Positions 8,762 through 17,977 of a stretch of DNA of 64,000 nucleotides are shown in pieces. Origin of the DNA: UTCHB3 sp964531325 (GTDB taxonomy: Bacteria > Bacteroidota > Ignavibacteria > Ignavibacteriales > Ignavibacteriaceae); assembly GCA_964531325.1 (NCBI GenBank), contig CAZHCW010000002.1, positions 210,012-274,011 of the forward strand, written 5' to 3'. Both the position numbers and the translations under genes were made by a program. The notes beneath the pieces are model-generated. The model was given only the letters and a program-made list of their open reading frames with translations, did no database searches and was not told the DNA's origin. The stretch's first letter is position 1. Each line of letters starts with the position of its first letter.

Positions 8762-9904
8762 ATGAGGCTGCTTTTACTTTCACTCTCAGGTTTGTTCTTA
8801 ACAGGTGGTTTAGTCTATCTCTTTGTTAACTTTGGCACCAGTGTTGACTCCAAAGATGCGATTTCAGTTTCAAGTATCATGAATGCCGAAGCTTCCGGAT
8901 TTAAAAAGGCAGACAGCATAAGGGAATTTGCTTTTCCGGAAGATCATTTTGCCCATTATGACTATAGAACAGAATGGTGGTATTTTACGGGTAACCTTTC
9001 AACCCCGGAGGGAAGAAGATTTGGATATCAGTTCACTATTTTCAGGAACGGGCTTTTACGGGGAACAGACAGCGATTCAGTTGTCTTTTCGCAAAAGTCA
9101 CTTTACAGTATCCATATAGGGATAAGTGATATTCAAAATCAGAAGTTTTATTCTTTCGAAAGATATGCGAGGGGACTGGATGGTCTCGCCGGCAGTGATG
9201 AAACCGGGAAGAGAATTTATATAGAGGGAAATGAAATTCGATTCGACTTTTCCAATGGTGCATTGTTACCAACAATACAGGTCGGGTCTTCAAGTTCTGA
9301 GTTTCAAATTTCATTCAGATTATATCCGGAAAAAAATATTGTATTGCACGGGGAAAAAGGGTTAAGTAAAAAATCAAATAAACCGGGAAATGCTTCCTTT
9401 TATTATTCTTACACGCGACTCAAAACAACAGGAGAACTTATTCTGAAAGGAGAGAAGTTTAAATTAACAGGCAGTTCATGGATGGATAGAGAATGGAGCA
9501 CCAGTGCCCTTGAAACTGATCAAAAAGGTTGGGACTGGTTTTCAATGCAGATGGACGACGGTACTGAAATGATGTATTTTAGATTGAGGGATTCGACCGG
9601 GGCAACTAATTTTCAAAAAGGCACATTCATCCAAAAGGATGGCAGTTACCGCTCATTCACAGGAGATGAATTTAATATAACCACGATTGTAAATTCAGGA
9701 ATTGATGGAGTTGTTTACCCTTTGGAGTGGGAAATCGAACTTAAGCCACTGAACCTTATTTTTGGTGTGTCAGTAGCGATGAAAAATCAGGTACATCCTT
9801 TCAAATTGAGATATTATGAAGGGGCAGTAAATGTTATTAAAAAAAACGGTGGAGAGATAACCAAAGGAACGGGGTATGTTGAACTTACGGGGTATGGTGA
9901 TTGA
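8762..9904 (+). CDS. AttH-like lipocalin (CrtC/hydroxyneurosporene synthase-type fold)
   Basis: The 380-aa protein has one N-terminal hydrophobic segment (residues about 2-25), so it is either membrane-anchored or secreted. It then shows the family hallmark DYRTEWWYFTGNL near residue 65, followed by GYQFTIFR, and later GSSWMDREWSTSAL and GWDWFSMQMDDG. These belong to the double-lipocalin family that includes AttH and carotenoid 1,2-hydratase (CrtC). Its ATG lies one base after the permease stop, so it is the third gene of an AttEFGH-like operon. That context favours a transport partner or hydrophobic-ligand carrier over a carotenoid hydratase. Confidence 0.85.
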   Translation: MRLLLLSLSGLFLTGGLVYLFVNFGTSVDSKDAISVSSIMNAEASGFKKADSIREFAFPEDHFAHYDYRTEWWYFTGNLSTPEGRRFGYQFTIFRNGLLRGTDSDSVVFSQKSLYSIHIGISDIQNQKFYSFERYARGLDGLAGSDETGKRIYIEGNEIRFDFSNGALLPTIQVGSSSSEFQISFRLYPEKNIVLHGEKGLSKKSNKPGNASFYYSYTRLKTTGELILKGEKFKLTGSSWMDREWSTSALETDQKGWDWFSMQMDDGTEMMYFRLRDSTGATNFQKGTFIQKDGSYRSFTGDEFNITTIVNSGIDGVVYPLEWEIELKPLNLIFGVSVAMKNQVHPFKLRYYEGAVNVIKKNGGEITKGTGYVELTGYGD

Positions 9905-9967
9905 TCGAACATAAGATTTTGTGTGGAATTTAGTAAATTGTAAATCAAATAAAAGTGTAAAAAACTG

Positions 9968-11593
9968 ATGAACTCCCCAATGAATTTATTTTTGATCTGT
10001 CTCATCATTCTCCCTGTTTCAGTGTATGGTCAGGCGAAGAATGCAGGAAGTGATAAGTCAGCCGACCGTATATACCGTCATGCTTCAATTCTGGCTGCTG
10101 ATTCCTTATTTGGCAGGGGTACAGGAAGTAAAGGGGAAAAAATAGCAGAGAAATACATTGTCGATTATTTGATAAGCACGGGTATTTCTCCGATCGCCGG
10201 AAAATCTTACTTACAAAGTATTCCACTGCAAGGATATACTGTCAGCAAAAGTTCCGAATTAAATGTCTCCTCTATCACTGAATATAAACTCAACATAAAC
10301 CGGGATTATGTTGTGACAAACTGTGGAGCCGAAACACAGATTCCAAGTTACATAGAAACAGCATTTGCGGGTTACGGTATAACTGCCCCCGAATATGATT
10401 ACGATGATTATTTTGAAATTGATGTTGAAGGAAAGATGGTAATAGTTCTCTCCGGTGAACCTCAATCTTCAGATAAAAGTTATTTTTTGGGTGAAGAAGA
10501 ATCTGTTTATTCTTTACACGAATCAAAATTAAGAATTGCACTAAGTAAGGGAGCGGTGGGGGTTATCATCATTCCCATTCAGAATATAAAAGGCAGGAAT
10601 ACAGAATGGGATAAAATAAGAATGGACTACCAATTTGAAGAAATATATTTGAGTTCGCGAATGAGTTCCGGGTTTGGTGCGATTGTGAACCCGGCCTCAG
10701 CCAAAATCTTCTTTGAAGGTTCTGGAGTTTCTGTTGAGGATATCAATACCATGGTTTGGGAGAACAAAGTGCGAAGTTTTTACCTCCCTGCAAAAATTGA
10801 ATTTAAGGGTAAATTCAATTCAAGAGAGTTTATTTCACACAATATAGCAGCCTCAATTGAAAATGGAAAAAACAAGGAGTGGATAATTCTTACTGCTCAT
10901 TATGACCATTTGGGGGTGGGTGAGTCGATAAAGGGTGATTCCATTTATAACGGTTTAAACGATAATGCACTTGGTGTGGCAGTGTTACTTGAGATTGCAA
11001 CGGAGCTTGCTGCGAAAAAACCCGCTCTAAAGAAAAACATTCTATTTTTATTTCTAACCGCAGAGGAAAAAGGACTTCTTGGTAGCAGGTATTACACATC
11101 AAATCCACTTGTACCACTTGCGAATACATTATTTACTTTGAACATCGACGGGGTACCTTTTATTGATGAACCACTTTCATTTGAAGTTATTGATGGTGAT
11201 CATTCTAACTTAAGGGAGTTTTTTGACAGGTTTGCCAAAGTGAATGGTATCAGGGTTGACGATGAAGAACAGCAAATTTCTGAGAAATTCATCAGGGGGG
11301 ATCACTATGGATTTGTGCAGGCAGGAGTACCGGCTTTTATGATACAAGAAGGCAGATTACCGGTAAACAAGACATTGGAAGAATACACTCGTCTGAAAAA
11401 TTTTTATGCAAAAAATATTTACCATTCACCATTTGATGACCTTAACCAATTCATAAATTACGAGGCAGTGGCAGGATTTCAAAAGATGTTATTTAACTTT
11501 ATACTCTTTATGGATCAGGAAGACGACTCTCCAAAGATAAAACGCGAATCCTCTTATTATTCAGAGTACCTGAGAATTCGGAGGGGAAAATAG
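9968..11593 (+). CDS. Secreted M28-family zinc aminopeptidase with PA domain
   Basis: This 541-aa protein begins with a signal peptide (MNSPMNLFLICLIILPVSVYG, cleaved near residue 21). Residues about 120-250 form a PA-type insert. The M28 catalytic core follows with the expected two-zinc ligands: His in AHYDHLG, Asp in NGLNDNALG, the Glu pair in TAEEKGLLGS, Asp in NIDGVPF and His in RGDHYGF. It should cut N-terminal amino acids from peptides in the periplasm or outside the cell. Unlike the M28 protein at 16.2-18.0 kb, it has no PDZ domain. The next gene starts directly after its stop codon (TAGATG), so the two are probably co-transcribed. Confidence 0.9.
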   Translation: MNSPMNLFLICLIILPVSVYGQAKNAGSDKSADRIYRHASILAADSLFGRGTGSKGEKIAEKYIVDYLISTGISPIAGKSYLQSIPLQGYTVSKSSELNVSSITEYKLNINRDYVVTNCGAETQIPSYIETAFAGYGITAPEYDYDDYFEIDVEGKMVIVLSGEPQSSDKSYFLGEEESVYSLHESKLRIALSKGAVGVIIIPIQNIKGRNTEWDKIRMDYQFEEIYLSSRMSSGFGAIVNPASAKIFFEGSGVSVEDINTMVWENKVRSFYLPAKIEFKGKFNSREFISHNIAASIENGKNKEWIILTAHYDHLGVGESIKGDSIYNGLNDNALGVAVLLEIATELAAKKPALKKNILFLFLTAEEKGLLGSRYYTSNPLVPLANTLFTLNIDGVPFIDEPLSFEVIDGDHSNLREFFDRFAKVNGIRVDDEEQQISEKFIRGDHYGFVQAGVPAFMIQEGRLPVNKTLEEYTRLKNFYAKNIYHSPFDDLNQFINYEAVAGFQKMLFNFILFMDQEDDSPKIKRESSYYSEYLRIRRGK

Positions 11594-12421
11594 ATGTTTA
11601 AATTTTCGGTTGTATTTATCGCTGTTATTTCACTTATGTCCGGGTGTTCAAGTTTTGACCGTGACGGTGGTATAATAACCATCAGGGGATCAGAAACAAT
11701 GAATAAATCGATGAAAATGATCGCCGCTGAATTTATGACACAAAATCCGGGCTACTCTGTAATTGTGGGAGGTGGCGGAACATCAGTTGGAATGAAAACC
11801 TTGATGAGAGGTGAGGCAGATATTTGCATTGCTTCCAGACCCATCGAACCGGGAGAGATAAAAGAACTCGTAAGCAAACAGGGCAGTCTTGGAATTTCAA
11901 CGATTATTGCAAAAGATGAAATAGTTGTATATGTAAATTCCAATAATCCCATAAATGGAGTATCACTTACAGAACTGAAACAAATTTTTACAGGTAAAGA
12001 AGAAGAGGTTTTAGACCAGGAAAAGAAGTTTGAATTTAAACTTATACTCAGGTCACCCAATTCAGGTACATATTCTTATTTCAAAAAACACATTCTCGAA
12101 AACGAGGACTATGGAAAAAACTCTTTGATTGTGAATTCACCAAATGAGGTTATCGAGCAGATTGCGATGAACAAAAATTCGATTGGTTTAAGCGGTGAAT
12201 TGATAAAGGTGAATGAATCTATTAAACCATTGATGATAAATGGTGTGTCGCCCGGGGAAAAGGAAATTAAATCCGAGTATCCGTTAGTAAGATATATACA
12301 TTTTTACACCCTTGACCTGCCCGATGGTAAAATTAAAAAATTTCTGGATTTTGTAAATTCAGAATCGGGTCAGAGAATAATCGAACAAAATGGATTTATA
12401 AGTCTTTGGGCTGAGGATTAG
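11594..12421 (+). CDS. PstS-like phosphate/anion-binding lipoprotein
   Basis: The 275-aa protein carries a lipoprotein signal with lipobox LMSGC (Cys17). The mature part is a PBP-like substrate-binding protein of the PstS family: GSETMNKSMKMIAAEF, then GGGGTSVGMKTLMRGEADI, then IASRPIEPGE, and RSPNSGTYSYFK. The Ser/Thr/Gly-rich loops match phosphate-ligand loops of PstS. No pstC, pstA or pstB lies nearby, which is unusual for a transport subunit. It may feed a distant transporter or act as a phosphate sensor or scavenger. It abuts the peptidase gene upstream, and its last four bases overlap the convergent pseudokinase gene. Confidence 0.82.
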   Translation: MFKFSVVFIAVISLMSGCSSFDRDGGIITIRGSETMNKSMKMIAAEFMTQNPGYSVIVGGGGTSVGMKTLMRGEADICIASRPIEPGEIKELVSKQGSLGISTIIAKDEIVVYVNSNNPINGVSLTELKQIFTGKEEEVLDQEKKFEFKLILRSPNSGTYSYFKKHILENEDYGKNSLIVNSPNEVIEQIAMNKNSIGLSGELIKVNESIKPLMINGVSPGEKEIKSEYPLVRYIHFYTLDLPDGKIKKFLDFVNSESGQRIIEQNGFISLWAED

Positions 12422-15400
12422 TAAAATACATTTTTAATCGCAACTCTTTTTACATATACCACTTCTTTTGAGGTGGTAGATAATGTAAGTTTTATTTTAT
12501 CAATTCCTGTGACAGTAAAAGTGTCTTTGTCAGTAACCGCCAGTTTTACCGGGTCACTAAGTCCTGAGTTCTTAAATATTTCAGCTTGAGAGTTGAGCAA
12601 ACACTTTAAAGAATTTTTTATGAGGAAGTTCCTGTCGCCTGTAGGGTCGGGGATCGCGGTCATTTTGATCGCGGAAACTGAATAACTACTCTCCAATCCA
12701 AAAATTAACGAAACAGTTGGTTTAAATCTGTCGTAATCAAGATCAGTAAAGCCATTCTTTTCACGATAGACCAAAACCTGCTTTCCATCAATTGCCACAG
12801 AAATGGAACCAAAAAAGGTGGTAACTTCAAATTTAAATTCGTTGAGATTCAGATCAACTTCTTTTTTTGTTAATTCAACACCCGGGTATAATTTTTCAAC
12901 CATCCCGGCAGGCAGAATATCTTCCTCTGTACCTGAACTTTCAATCGAATAATTATAATTTGCCATTTCACTCAAGAGTAATAATTTCGTGTCGTTATTT
13001 TTAGTTCCAACTCCTTTTTTGATCAATTTTATTGATCCGGGTGTCATAACCAGGTAAAAATGATTAAAGGATATCCCAAAGACTGAATTATTTCCCCCGG
13101 CCAGTCTTACCCGGTCAATGCTTAATCTAAAAGCAAAATATCCATTCGTATTCAAGTAACCTGTGTTATCCGGAATTGGGGCAGTGCCCACGAAATCTTC
13201 GATTGACCCGGACTTCGGGTCAACAAAAATAAATTTAGCAGAGAAAGTACCATCCTCTATGGACTTTACAGTCCTCGAAAGTACTTTTAGTTTTGTTTGA
13301 ATTTCGAAAGTGTTGTCTGTGGTTGAATATCCGGCAAGTGGTAAAAATCCGGAGTTTATTACTCCAAAAGCTTCATCAAAACTTTCTTTTAATTCCTGCG
13401 GAGAGATGATTGCAGTTTTATTCTCTTTCAAATCACCGGAAAAAAATTCAGTTAACAGTTCCTTTTTGGATGCTAAATCCGTCTCAACTGAGTCAACCAA
13501 ATTTTCATAATAGAGGTAGGAACCTCCAGCAAGTAATAATAGAATCAAAAAGATAATCGAAGCCATCAGTTTTAGATTTTGACCAAGAATGTATAAAATT
13601 CCCATAAGCCCGGTTGCAACGATGTAAGGGAAAATCTGTGTAACAAAAGTCATAAATTCCGGTTCAAGCGTCAGATACCATTTTACTTTTTCGGTTACAA
13701 TGAGGTCAACACCATATTGGGATGCAACAAATCCCAATCCTGCGGCGATTGAGAGATTCACTAAAACACTCTGCCACTTAAATTCAGTTTTGAGTGTATT
13801 ATTAAAAGTTTTAAAAATTTGTTGTTTTTCCTCCTCCGGAATTTTTGCCGATGGAATCGAATGCTCTTTTTCGAGATGGGCGAGGAAAGCATTGTAGGAT
13901 TTTTTGGTGTATCCAAAACCACTTTTCTTGAATGTAAAGTTATGTTGTTGTTTCACCTCTGTGGCAAATGGAAGATCAACACCCATCGACTTAAAGTAGT
14001 TTGTCAGGGAGTATCTAAAAGAATAAATCATTTTAAAACGGCCGGCTTCAGGCTCTTCAATCCTCGAGAGATTTATATTACATTCCACTTTGTTATCAAG
14101 TATTTCAAAAACAAGAGTTTTAAATGATTTGCCTTTAATGTCTTCGACGCCGTTCCACTTGAGAAAAAGAATGATATCGTTGTAAAGATATTCATCAGTC
14201 ATCATTTCAGGATGCTGTGCGAGATAAAACGCAAAATCTTCAAGCTTTTCGAGTTTTGTTCCCTCCAAAGATCTCACAAATTTCTTTGGGATAAATTCAT
14301 GAAAAATCTGAACCCATTGAACGGGTTGTATATGAACATGCTTTTTACTGAGCACATCAATATAATTTTCTCTTCCAAGCTGAAGATACTTCACAAGACT
14401 CTCTTTTGCAGAGGCAAGCAGTGAATATTTTACTGAGTCAAGACTACTCAACTCATCACAAACGAGCATAAATTTGAAGAGTTCAAATTTTGTATTCGCA
14501 TCCGTATAATAATAATTAAGGTGTTCGAGGTTTCGGAAGAAGAGATATAATTTGCTTTGAAAATCATCCGTGTTTTGAAAGTTAAATTCTATATTATTCA
14601 ACGAAATAATTGCTGAAGGGAGCAAATGGCGTAGAATTACTTCTGTAAAATAAGCAGGTTCAATATTTTGATATCTTATAATCCTTTTCTTTAGCCCCAC
14701 AAGGTCTTTAACACCTTCCAGATTATTTAACCAATCTGTTATTTCTTTTAGATTCTGGGGTTGTTTAATGAAGTTGATGAATCGCTCGGGTGAAAGTTTC
14801 AGCATCTCGACAAGATCACCGAGATTATGAAGTCTATTCTCGGCTATGGCATCCTTAAATAAAAAATGACTCCCGTAATAGTGAGGAATTACCCGTCTTC
14901 CGGCTATATAGTCATCAATTTCATCAGGGGTTGAACGATTTAATTCTTCAAAAACTGTTAAACCCTCTATAAGTGAGTTAACTTCGTAAAAATCAGTCCT
15001 GTAGTCTATAAGTGGTTTTAATTCGCTTCCATTTATAATTATTGTCTCATAAACATCAAACGAAAAAGTTTCCGGATAAAACAGACGCATGAGAATCATT
15101 CCGACAGAAAAATAGTCACTTGACTCGGAATACATTCCATCGATAATTTCGGGGGAGTAAAAATACCGACAAAGATTTCCTGCAGTAAAGGGGGTCTTTT
15201 CAATAACAGGAAATTTACTTTTCATCAGTGTATGCCCATACCCGAACAGAAGCAGGTGGGGTTCTTCACCTTCAACCACAAAAAAATTAGAGATATGGAG
15301 GAATGGCACATAAAAATCGTTCGAGTGTAAAAAATCCAGCAGATTTTTAATCTGGGGCATAAAGCTGTTTCTTACAGCCGATGGGGAAATGTCCACCTTA

Positions 15401-15777
15401 TCTAAAGGAGTAACTTTGGCAGGGAGTTCATAAATTTCAAAACAGTACTTAAATTTGAATTTTTTTATTCCGATGCCAAACTCCACAGGGATAGCCAGTC
15501 CCGGGTGAGTTAACCCCAAAAGATCATTCTGTACAGTTCCCTTGGGTTCAAAGTTGGGATTGCGAAATTTGAATAATATTTTAATTAGAAATTTTTCTGT
15601 ACGCTCATTTTCAGCACTATAATAGAAACCATCAGGCAGTGATTCAATCGGATAAAAAAATCCCGTGATGGTGTAGGTGACACCGCTTAATACTATCGAC
15701 TCACCAACCTCTATGTAAGGTAATTCGCTGATCACATATTGTTCATCAAGAAATTGGGCTATTTGTTCTTGTGGCAT
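12418..15777 (-). CDS. Large membrane pseudokinase (degenerate Ser/Thr kinase domain, membrane helices, C-terminal beta-rich domain)
   Basis: The 1119-aa protein has a kinase-like N-terminal region of about 300 residues. The beta-3 Lys may survive in KFLIKILFKF. The catalytic loop reads VPFLHISNFFV where active kinases have HRDLKPxN, so the catalytic Asp is missing. The DFG position reads LLFGYGH and also lacks Asp. The later part is still kinase-like (YSPEIIDGM, then SDYFSVGMILMRLF). Residues about 300-680 are predicted helical. Hydrophobic segments near 690-780 (VLVNLSIAAGLGFVASQYGV, IVATGLMGILYILG, LMASIIFLILLLLAGGSYLY) cross the membrane. The last 330 residues look beta-rich and extracytoplasmic. 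It is probably a scaffold or signal transducer rather than an enzyme. Gene function is otherwise unrecognised. Confidence 0.7.
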   Translation of the reverse strand: MPQEQIAQFLDEQYVISELPYIEVGESIVLSGVTYTITGFFYPIESLPDGFYYSAENERTEKFLIKILFKFRNPNFEPKGTVQNDLLGLTHPGLAIPVEFGIGIKKFKFKYCFEIYELPAKVTPLDKVDISPSAVRNSFMPQIKNLLDFLHSNDFYVPFLHISNFFVVEGEEPHLLLFGYGHTLMKSKFPVIEKTPFTAGNLCRYFYSPEIIDGMYSESSDYFSVGMILMRLFYPETFSFDVYETIIINGSELKPLIDYRTDFYEVNSLIEGLTVFEELNRSTPDEIDDYIAGRRVIPHYYGSHFLFKDAIAENRLHNLGDLVEMLKLSPERFINFIKQPQNLKEITDWLNNLEGVKDLVGLKKRIIRYQNIEPAYFTEVILRHLLPSAIISLNNIEFNFQNTDDFQSKLYLFFRNLEHLNYYYTDANTKFELFKFMLVCDELSSLDSVKYSLLASAKESLVKYLQLGRENYIDVLSKKHVHIQPVQWVQIFHEFIPKKFVRSLEGTKLEKLEDFAFYLAQHPEMMTDEYLYNDIILFLKWNGVEDIKGKSFKTLVFEILDNKVECNINLSRIEEPEAGRFKMIYSFRYSLTNYFKSMGVDLPFATEVKQQHNFTFKKSGFGYTKKSYNAFLAHLEKEHSIPSAKIPEEEKQQIFKTFNNTLKTEFKWQSVLVNLSIAAGLGFVASQYGVDLIVTEKVKWYLTLEPEFMTFVTQIFPYIVATGLMGILYILGQNLKLMASIIFLILLLLAGGSYLYYENLVDSVETDLASKKELLTEFFSGDLKENKTAIISPQELKESFDEAFGVINSGFLPLAGYSTTDNTFEIQTKLKVLSRTVKSIEDGTFSAKFIFVDPKSGSIEDFVGTAPIPDNTGYLNTNGYFAFRLSIDRVRLAGGNNSVFGISFNHFYLVMTPGSIKLIKKGVGTKNNDTKLLLLSEMANYNYSIESSGTEEDILPAGMVEKLYPGVELTKKEVDLNLNEFKFEVTTFFGSISVAIDGKQVLVYREKNGFTDLDYDRFKPTVSLIFGLESSYSVSAIKMTAIPDPTGDRNFLIKNSLKCLLNSQAEIFKNSGLSDPVKLAVTDKDTFTVTGIDKIKLTLSTTSKEVVYVKRVAIKNVFY

Positions 15778-16139
15778 TTTCCAAAGGTTATTTGAATGAT
15801 TAAAAGGGGCATTGAAAAAGTATTATAAGCAACAGTATATTTATAACTCTGATTTCCTCAAAAAATGTTGATAACTTTTATTAATGAAAGTTGAAAAAAA
15901 ACCTTGGTTAATCGTCTAATTTAAATTACAAAAAAATAATGAGAATATTCGTCATATCGCCTAAAAACGAACAAAATAGTTTTGCGTGAAAAAAAAATTC
16001 GACGAAATGGTAAAAACGGTTTGATTATTTAAAAAACTCTTTTGCAAAAGTTATCAACAAAATTGTGGATAACTTGTTAACAAGTTACAGAAAATGAACC
16101 AAAAATTCGATTAAGCGGTAAAAACGCATGTTAGTAAAA
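15778..16139. other. AT-rich gap with DnaA-box-like sites, palindrome and three-copy motif (origin-like)
   Basis: No gene is visible here. A perfect DnaA box (TGTGGATAA, the complement of TTATCCACA) lies at 16064-16072. One-mismatch versions lie at 15866-15874 (TGTTGATAA) and 16051-16059 (TTATCAACA). A perfect 16-base palindrome AACTTGTTAACAAGTT lies at 16071-16086 and overlaps the best box. The motif ATTCG-N9/10-TAAAAACG occurs three times, at 15947-15969, 15997-16018 and 16105-16126. The rest is A/T-rich. Part of it must also hold the promoter of the minus-strand pseudokinase gene. It could be a replication origin, another DnaA-binding locus, or a regulated promoter region. Confidence 0.45.
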
Positions 16140-16174
16140 ACAAAAAGTGTGGTGGGAAAACCGACCCACCACAC
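16140..16174 (-). terminator. Rho-independent terminator of the minus-strand signalling operon
   Basis: GTGTGGTGGG (16147-16156) and CCCACCACAC (16165-16174) form a perfect 10-bp stem with an 8-base loop. On the minus strand the stem is followed by CTTTTTGTTTTT. It lies 25 bases after the end of the M28-PDZ peptidase gene. Confidence 0.9.
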
Positions 16175-16198
16175 GAGTAAAAAAATACTGTTCAAAAA

Positions 16199-17977
16199 TT
16201 ATAGTTGAACTTTCAGAGTAAGTTTTTCGGCACCCCTCACTACCAATACATCAACAAGATCACCCTTCTTCAACTCGGAGAGTCTTTCCATATATTCATA
16301 AAGATCTTTTACTGGTTTACTATTGATAGCTACTATGATATCACCTTTTAACATACCCGCTTTGTGAGCAGGGCGATCGGGAATAACAGCCTCGGCTTTT
16401 ACTCCTGTGATGTCAGAAGCTGCCATATCCGGCATGATTCCAAGAGAAACTTTATATGCCGGTGCATCGTTTGATTTTTCTTTTGGTCCTGCTTCTTTAA
16501 AAGTGAGAGTTACACCATTTGCTGCAACATCGTATGCAATGTTGTATGCAAGATTTCCAATGGATTCAGCGCCTTCTGAATTAATTTTCTCGTAGTCATC
16601 AGTTGGCGTATGGTAATCATCGTGCACTCCCGTAAAGAAGAAAAGTACCGGTATATCTTTTGCATAGAATGAGGCGTGGTCGGAGGGACCGTAACCCTCA
16701 GGTGATTTCTTAACTTCGATTCCGGCTGCTTTTATATGTTTCTCGAGAAATGTATCGAATTCTACTGCAGTTCCGGTTCCACCGAGAGTTAATACTTTTG
16801 TTGTTGGATTTAATCTGCCAACCATATCTAAATTCAACATCAATTTGGCATTTCTTAATTCCTTCAGGGGGTTTTCAGTGAAATACTTTGAACCAAGTAA
16901 GCCCATTTCTTCTGCTCCAAATGCAAGGAAAACAATACTTCGTTTAAGTTGGGCTTTGTTTGCGGCAAGTTTTTCAAATACTTCGATAATGGTAGAAGTT
17001 CCTGAAGCATTATCATCTGCACCATTGTGAATCGCAATGGTATCAGGGCGTCTGCTTCCGGTACCCGGCCCTCCCCAGCCGAGGTGATCAAAATGCGCTC
17101 CAATTATAACATACTCATTTTTAAGAACGGGATCGTTTCCCTCAATTAAAGCAACCACATTTACTGTGGGCTTTTTGATTTTATTAACAATTGCTTCAGA
17201 ACTGAGCATAATCCCGGTGCTGAATGAGTTATCATTTGTTATGTCAATCAATAGTTGATCTTCAAGGGATTTAATCGTTTTGCCCGATTGAGAGAGGAGT
17301 TTATCAGCCAGTTCTCTCGACATACTTATCGCCGGGATACCGCCATCCGGTTCACCTGATCCCTGTTTGGGACTGATAAGTTCATCCTGTTTTGCAAACT
17401 GGTATCCATTCACAAAGATTATACCTGCGGCTCCATTATCCTTTGCCGTTATTATCTTTTTTCGAAGTGTAGAGTTTTTATCTAAAATATCCTTTAGAGA
17501 TTCATTTTTTGGTGCGCCACGCAGAACCATCACCCATTTACCTTTAACACCTTTACCAAAATTATTAACTTTAAGTTTAGGATCATCCACGGCAAAGCCA
17601 TATCCACAAAAAACGACTTCAGCTTCAACCTTGCCGCTTGAGGAAATTGCAAGTGGAGTAAAATCAACGCTGAATGTTCCGGCATTGCCATCAAACACAA
17701 GAAAACTTTTGTCACTGATTTCGGTACCGGCACCAACTTCAAAATGTTGGAACCCGTCCGTTGCAAGAAGTGTTGCACCTGTCTTTTTTAATTCACCCCT
17801 TATGTAATCTGCAGCAAGAATATCTTTACCCGATCCGGGGGATCTGCCTTCCATTTCATCAGATGAAAGGAATTTTATATGGTTAAATATTTCATGTTTT
17901 GTTATCTCCGGGTTTTCTGAGCTCTGTGGAACTGCAGTAATTGTTAGAAATAAAAAGCCTAATAAAAGTTTGTACAT
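16199..17977 (-). CDS. Secreted M28-family peptidase with PA and PDZ domains
   Basis: The 592-aa protein has a signal peptide (MYKLLLGFLFLTITAVPQS). Residues about 110-250 form a PA-type insert. The M28 core keeps all zinc ligands: GAHFDHLGWGG, GADDNASGTS, GAEEMGLLGSKYF, NLDMVGRL and the His in GVHDDYHTP. The last 90 residues form a PDZ domain (GMLKGDIIVAINSKPVKDL), which usually binds substrate termini. It is the last gene of a five-gene minus-strand operon. Its ATG overlaps the histidine kinase stop by one base (TAATG), so a link to that signalling system is plausible, although the peptidase may simply be a passenger. Confidence 0.9.
   Translation of the reverse strand: MYKLLLGFLFLTITAVPQSSENPEITKHEIFNHIKFLSSDEMEGRSPGSGKDILAADYIRGELKKTGATLLATDGFQHFEVGAGTEISDKSFLVFDGNAGTFSVDFTPLAISSSGKVEAEVVFCGYGFAVDDPKLKVNNFGKGVKGKWVMVLRGAPKNESLKDILDKNSTLRKKIITAKDNGAAGIIFVNGYQFAKQDELISPKQGSGEPDGGIPAISMSRELADKLLSQSGKTIKSLEDQLLIDITNDNSFSTGIMLSSEAIVNKIKKPTVNVVALIEGNDPVLKNEYVIIGAHFDHLGWGGPGTGSRRPDTIAIHNGADDNASGTSTIIEVFEKLAANKAQLKRSIVFLAFGAEEMGLLGSKYFTENPLKELRNAKLMLNLDMVGRLNPTTKVLTLGGTGTAVEFDTFLEKHIKAAGIEVKKSPEGYGPSDHASFYAKDIPVLFFFTGVHDDYHTPTDDYEKINSEGAESIGNLAYNIAYDVAANGVTLTFKEAGPKEKSNDAPAYKVSLGIMPDMAASDITGVKAEAVIPDRPAHKAGMLKGDIIVAINSKPVKDLYEYMERLSELKKGDLVDVLVVRGAEKLTLKVQL

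Noticed and set aside
8762..9904. Carotenoid 1,2-hydratase (CrtC) reading of the lipocalin gene
   Set aside because: The fold is shared, but the operon with ABC ATPase and FtsX permease fits AttH much better, and no carotenoid genes adjoin.
15778..16139. CRISPR array or phage attachment site in the AT-rich gap
   Set aside because: The repeats are three degenerate copies with unequal spacing and there are no cas, integrase or tRNA features next to them.
17367..17807. 146-aa open frame on the plus strand
   Set aside because: It is antisense to the M28-PDZ peptidase, with no signal, motif or ribosome site.
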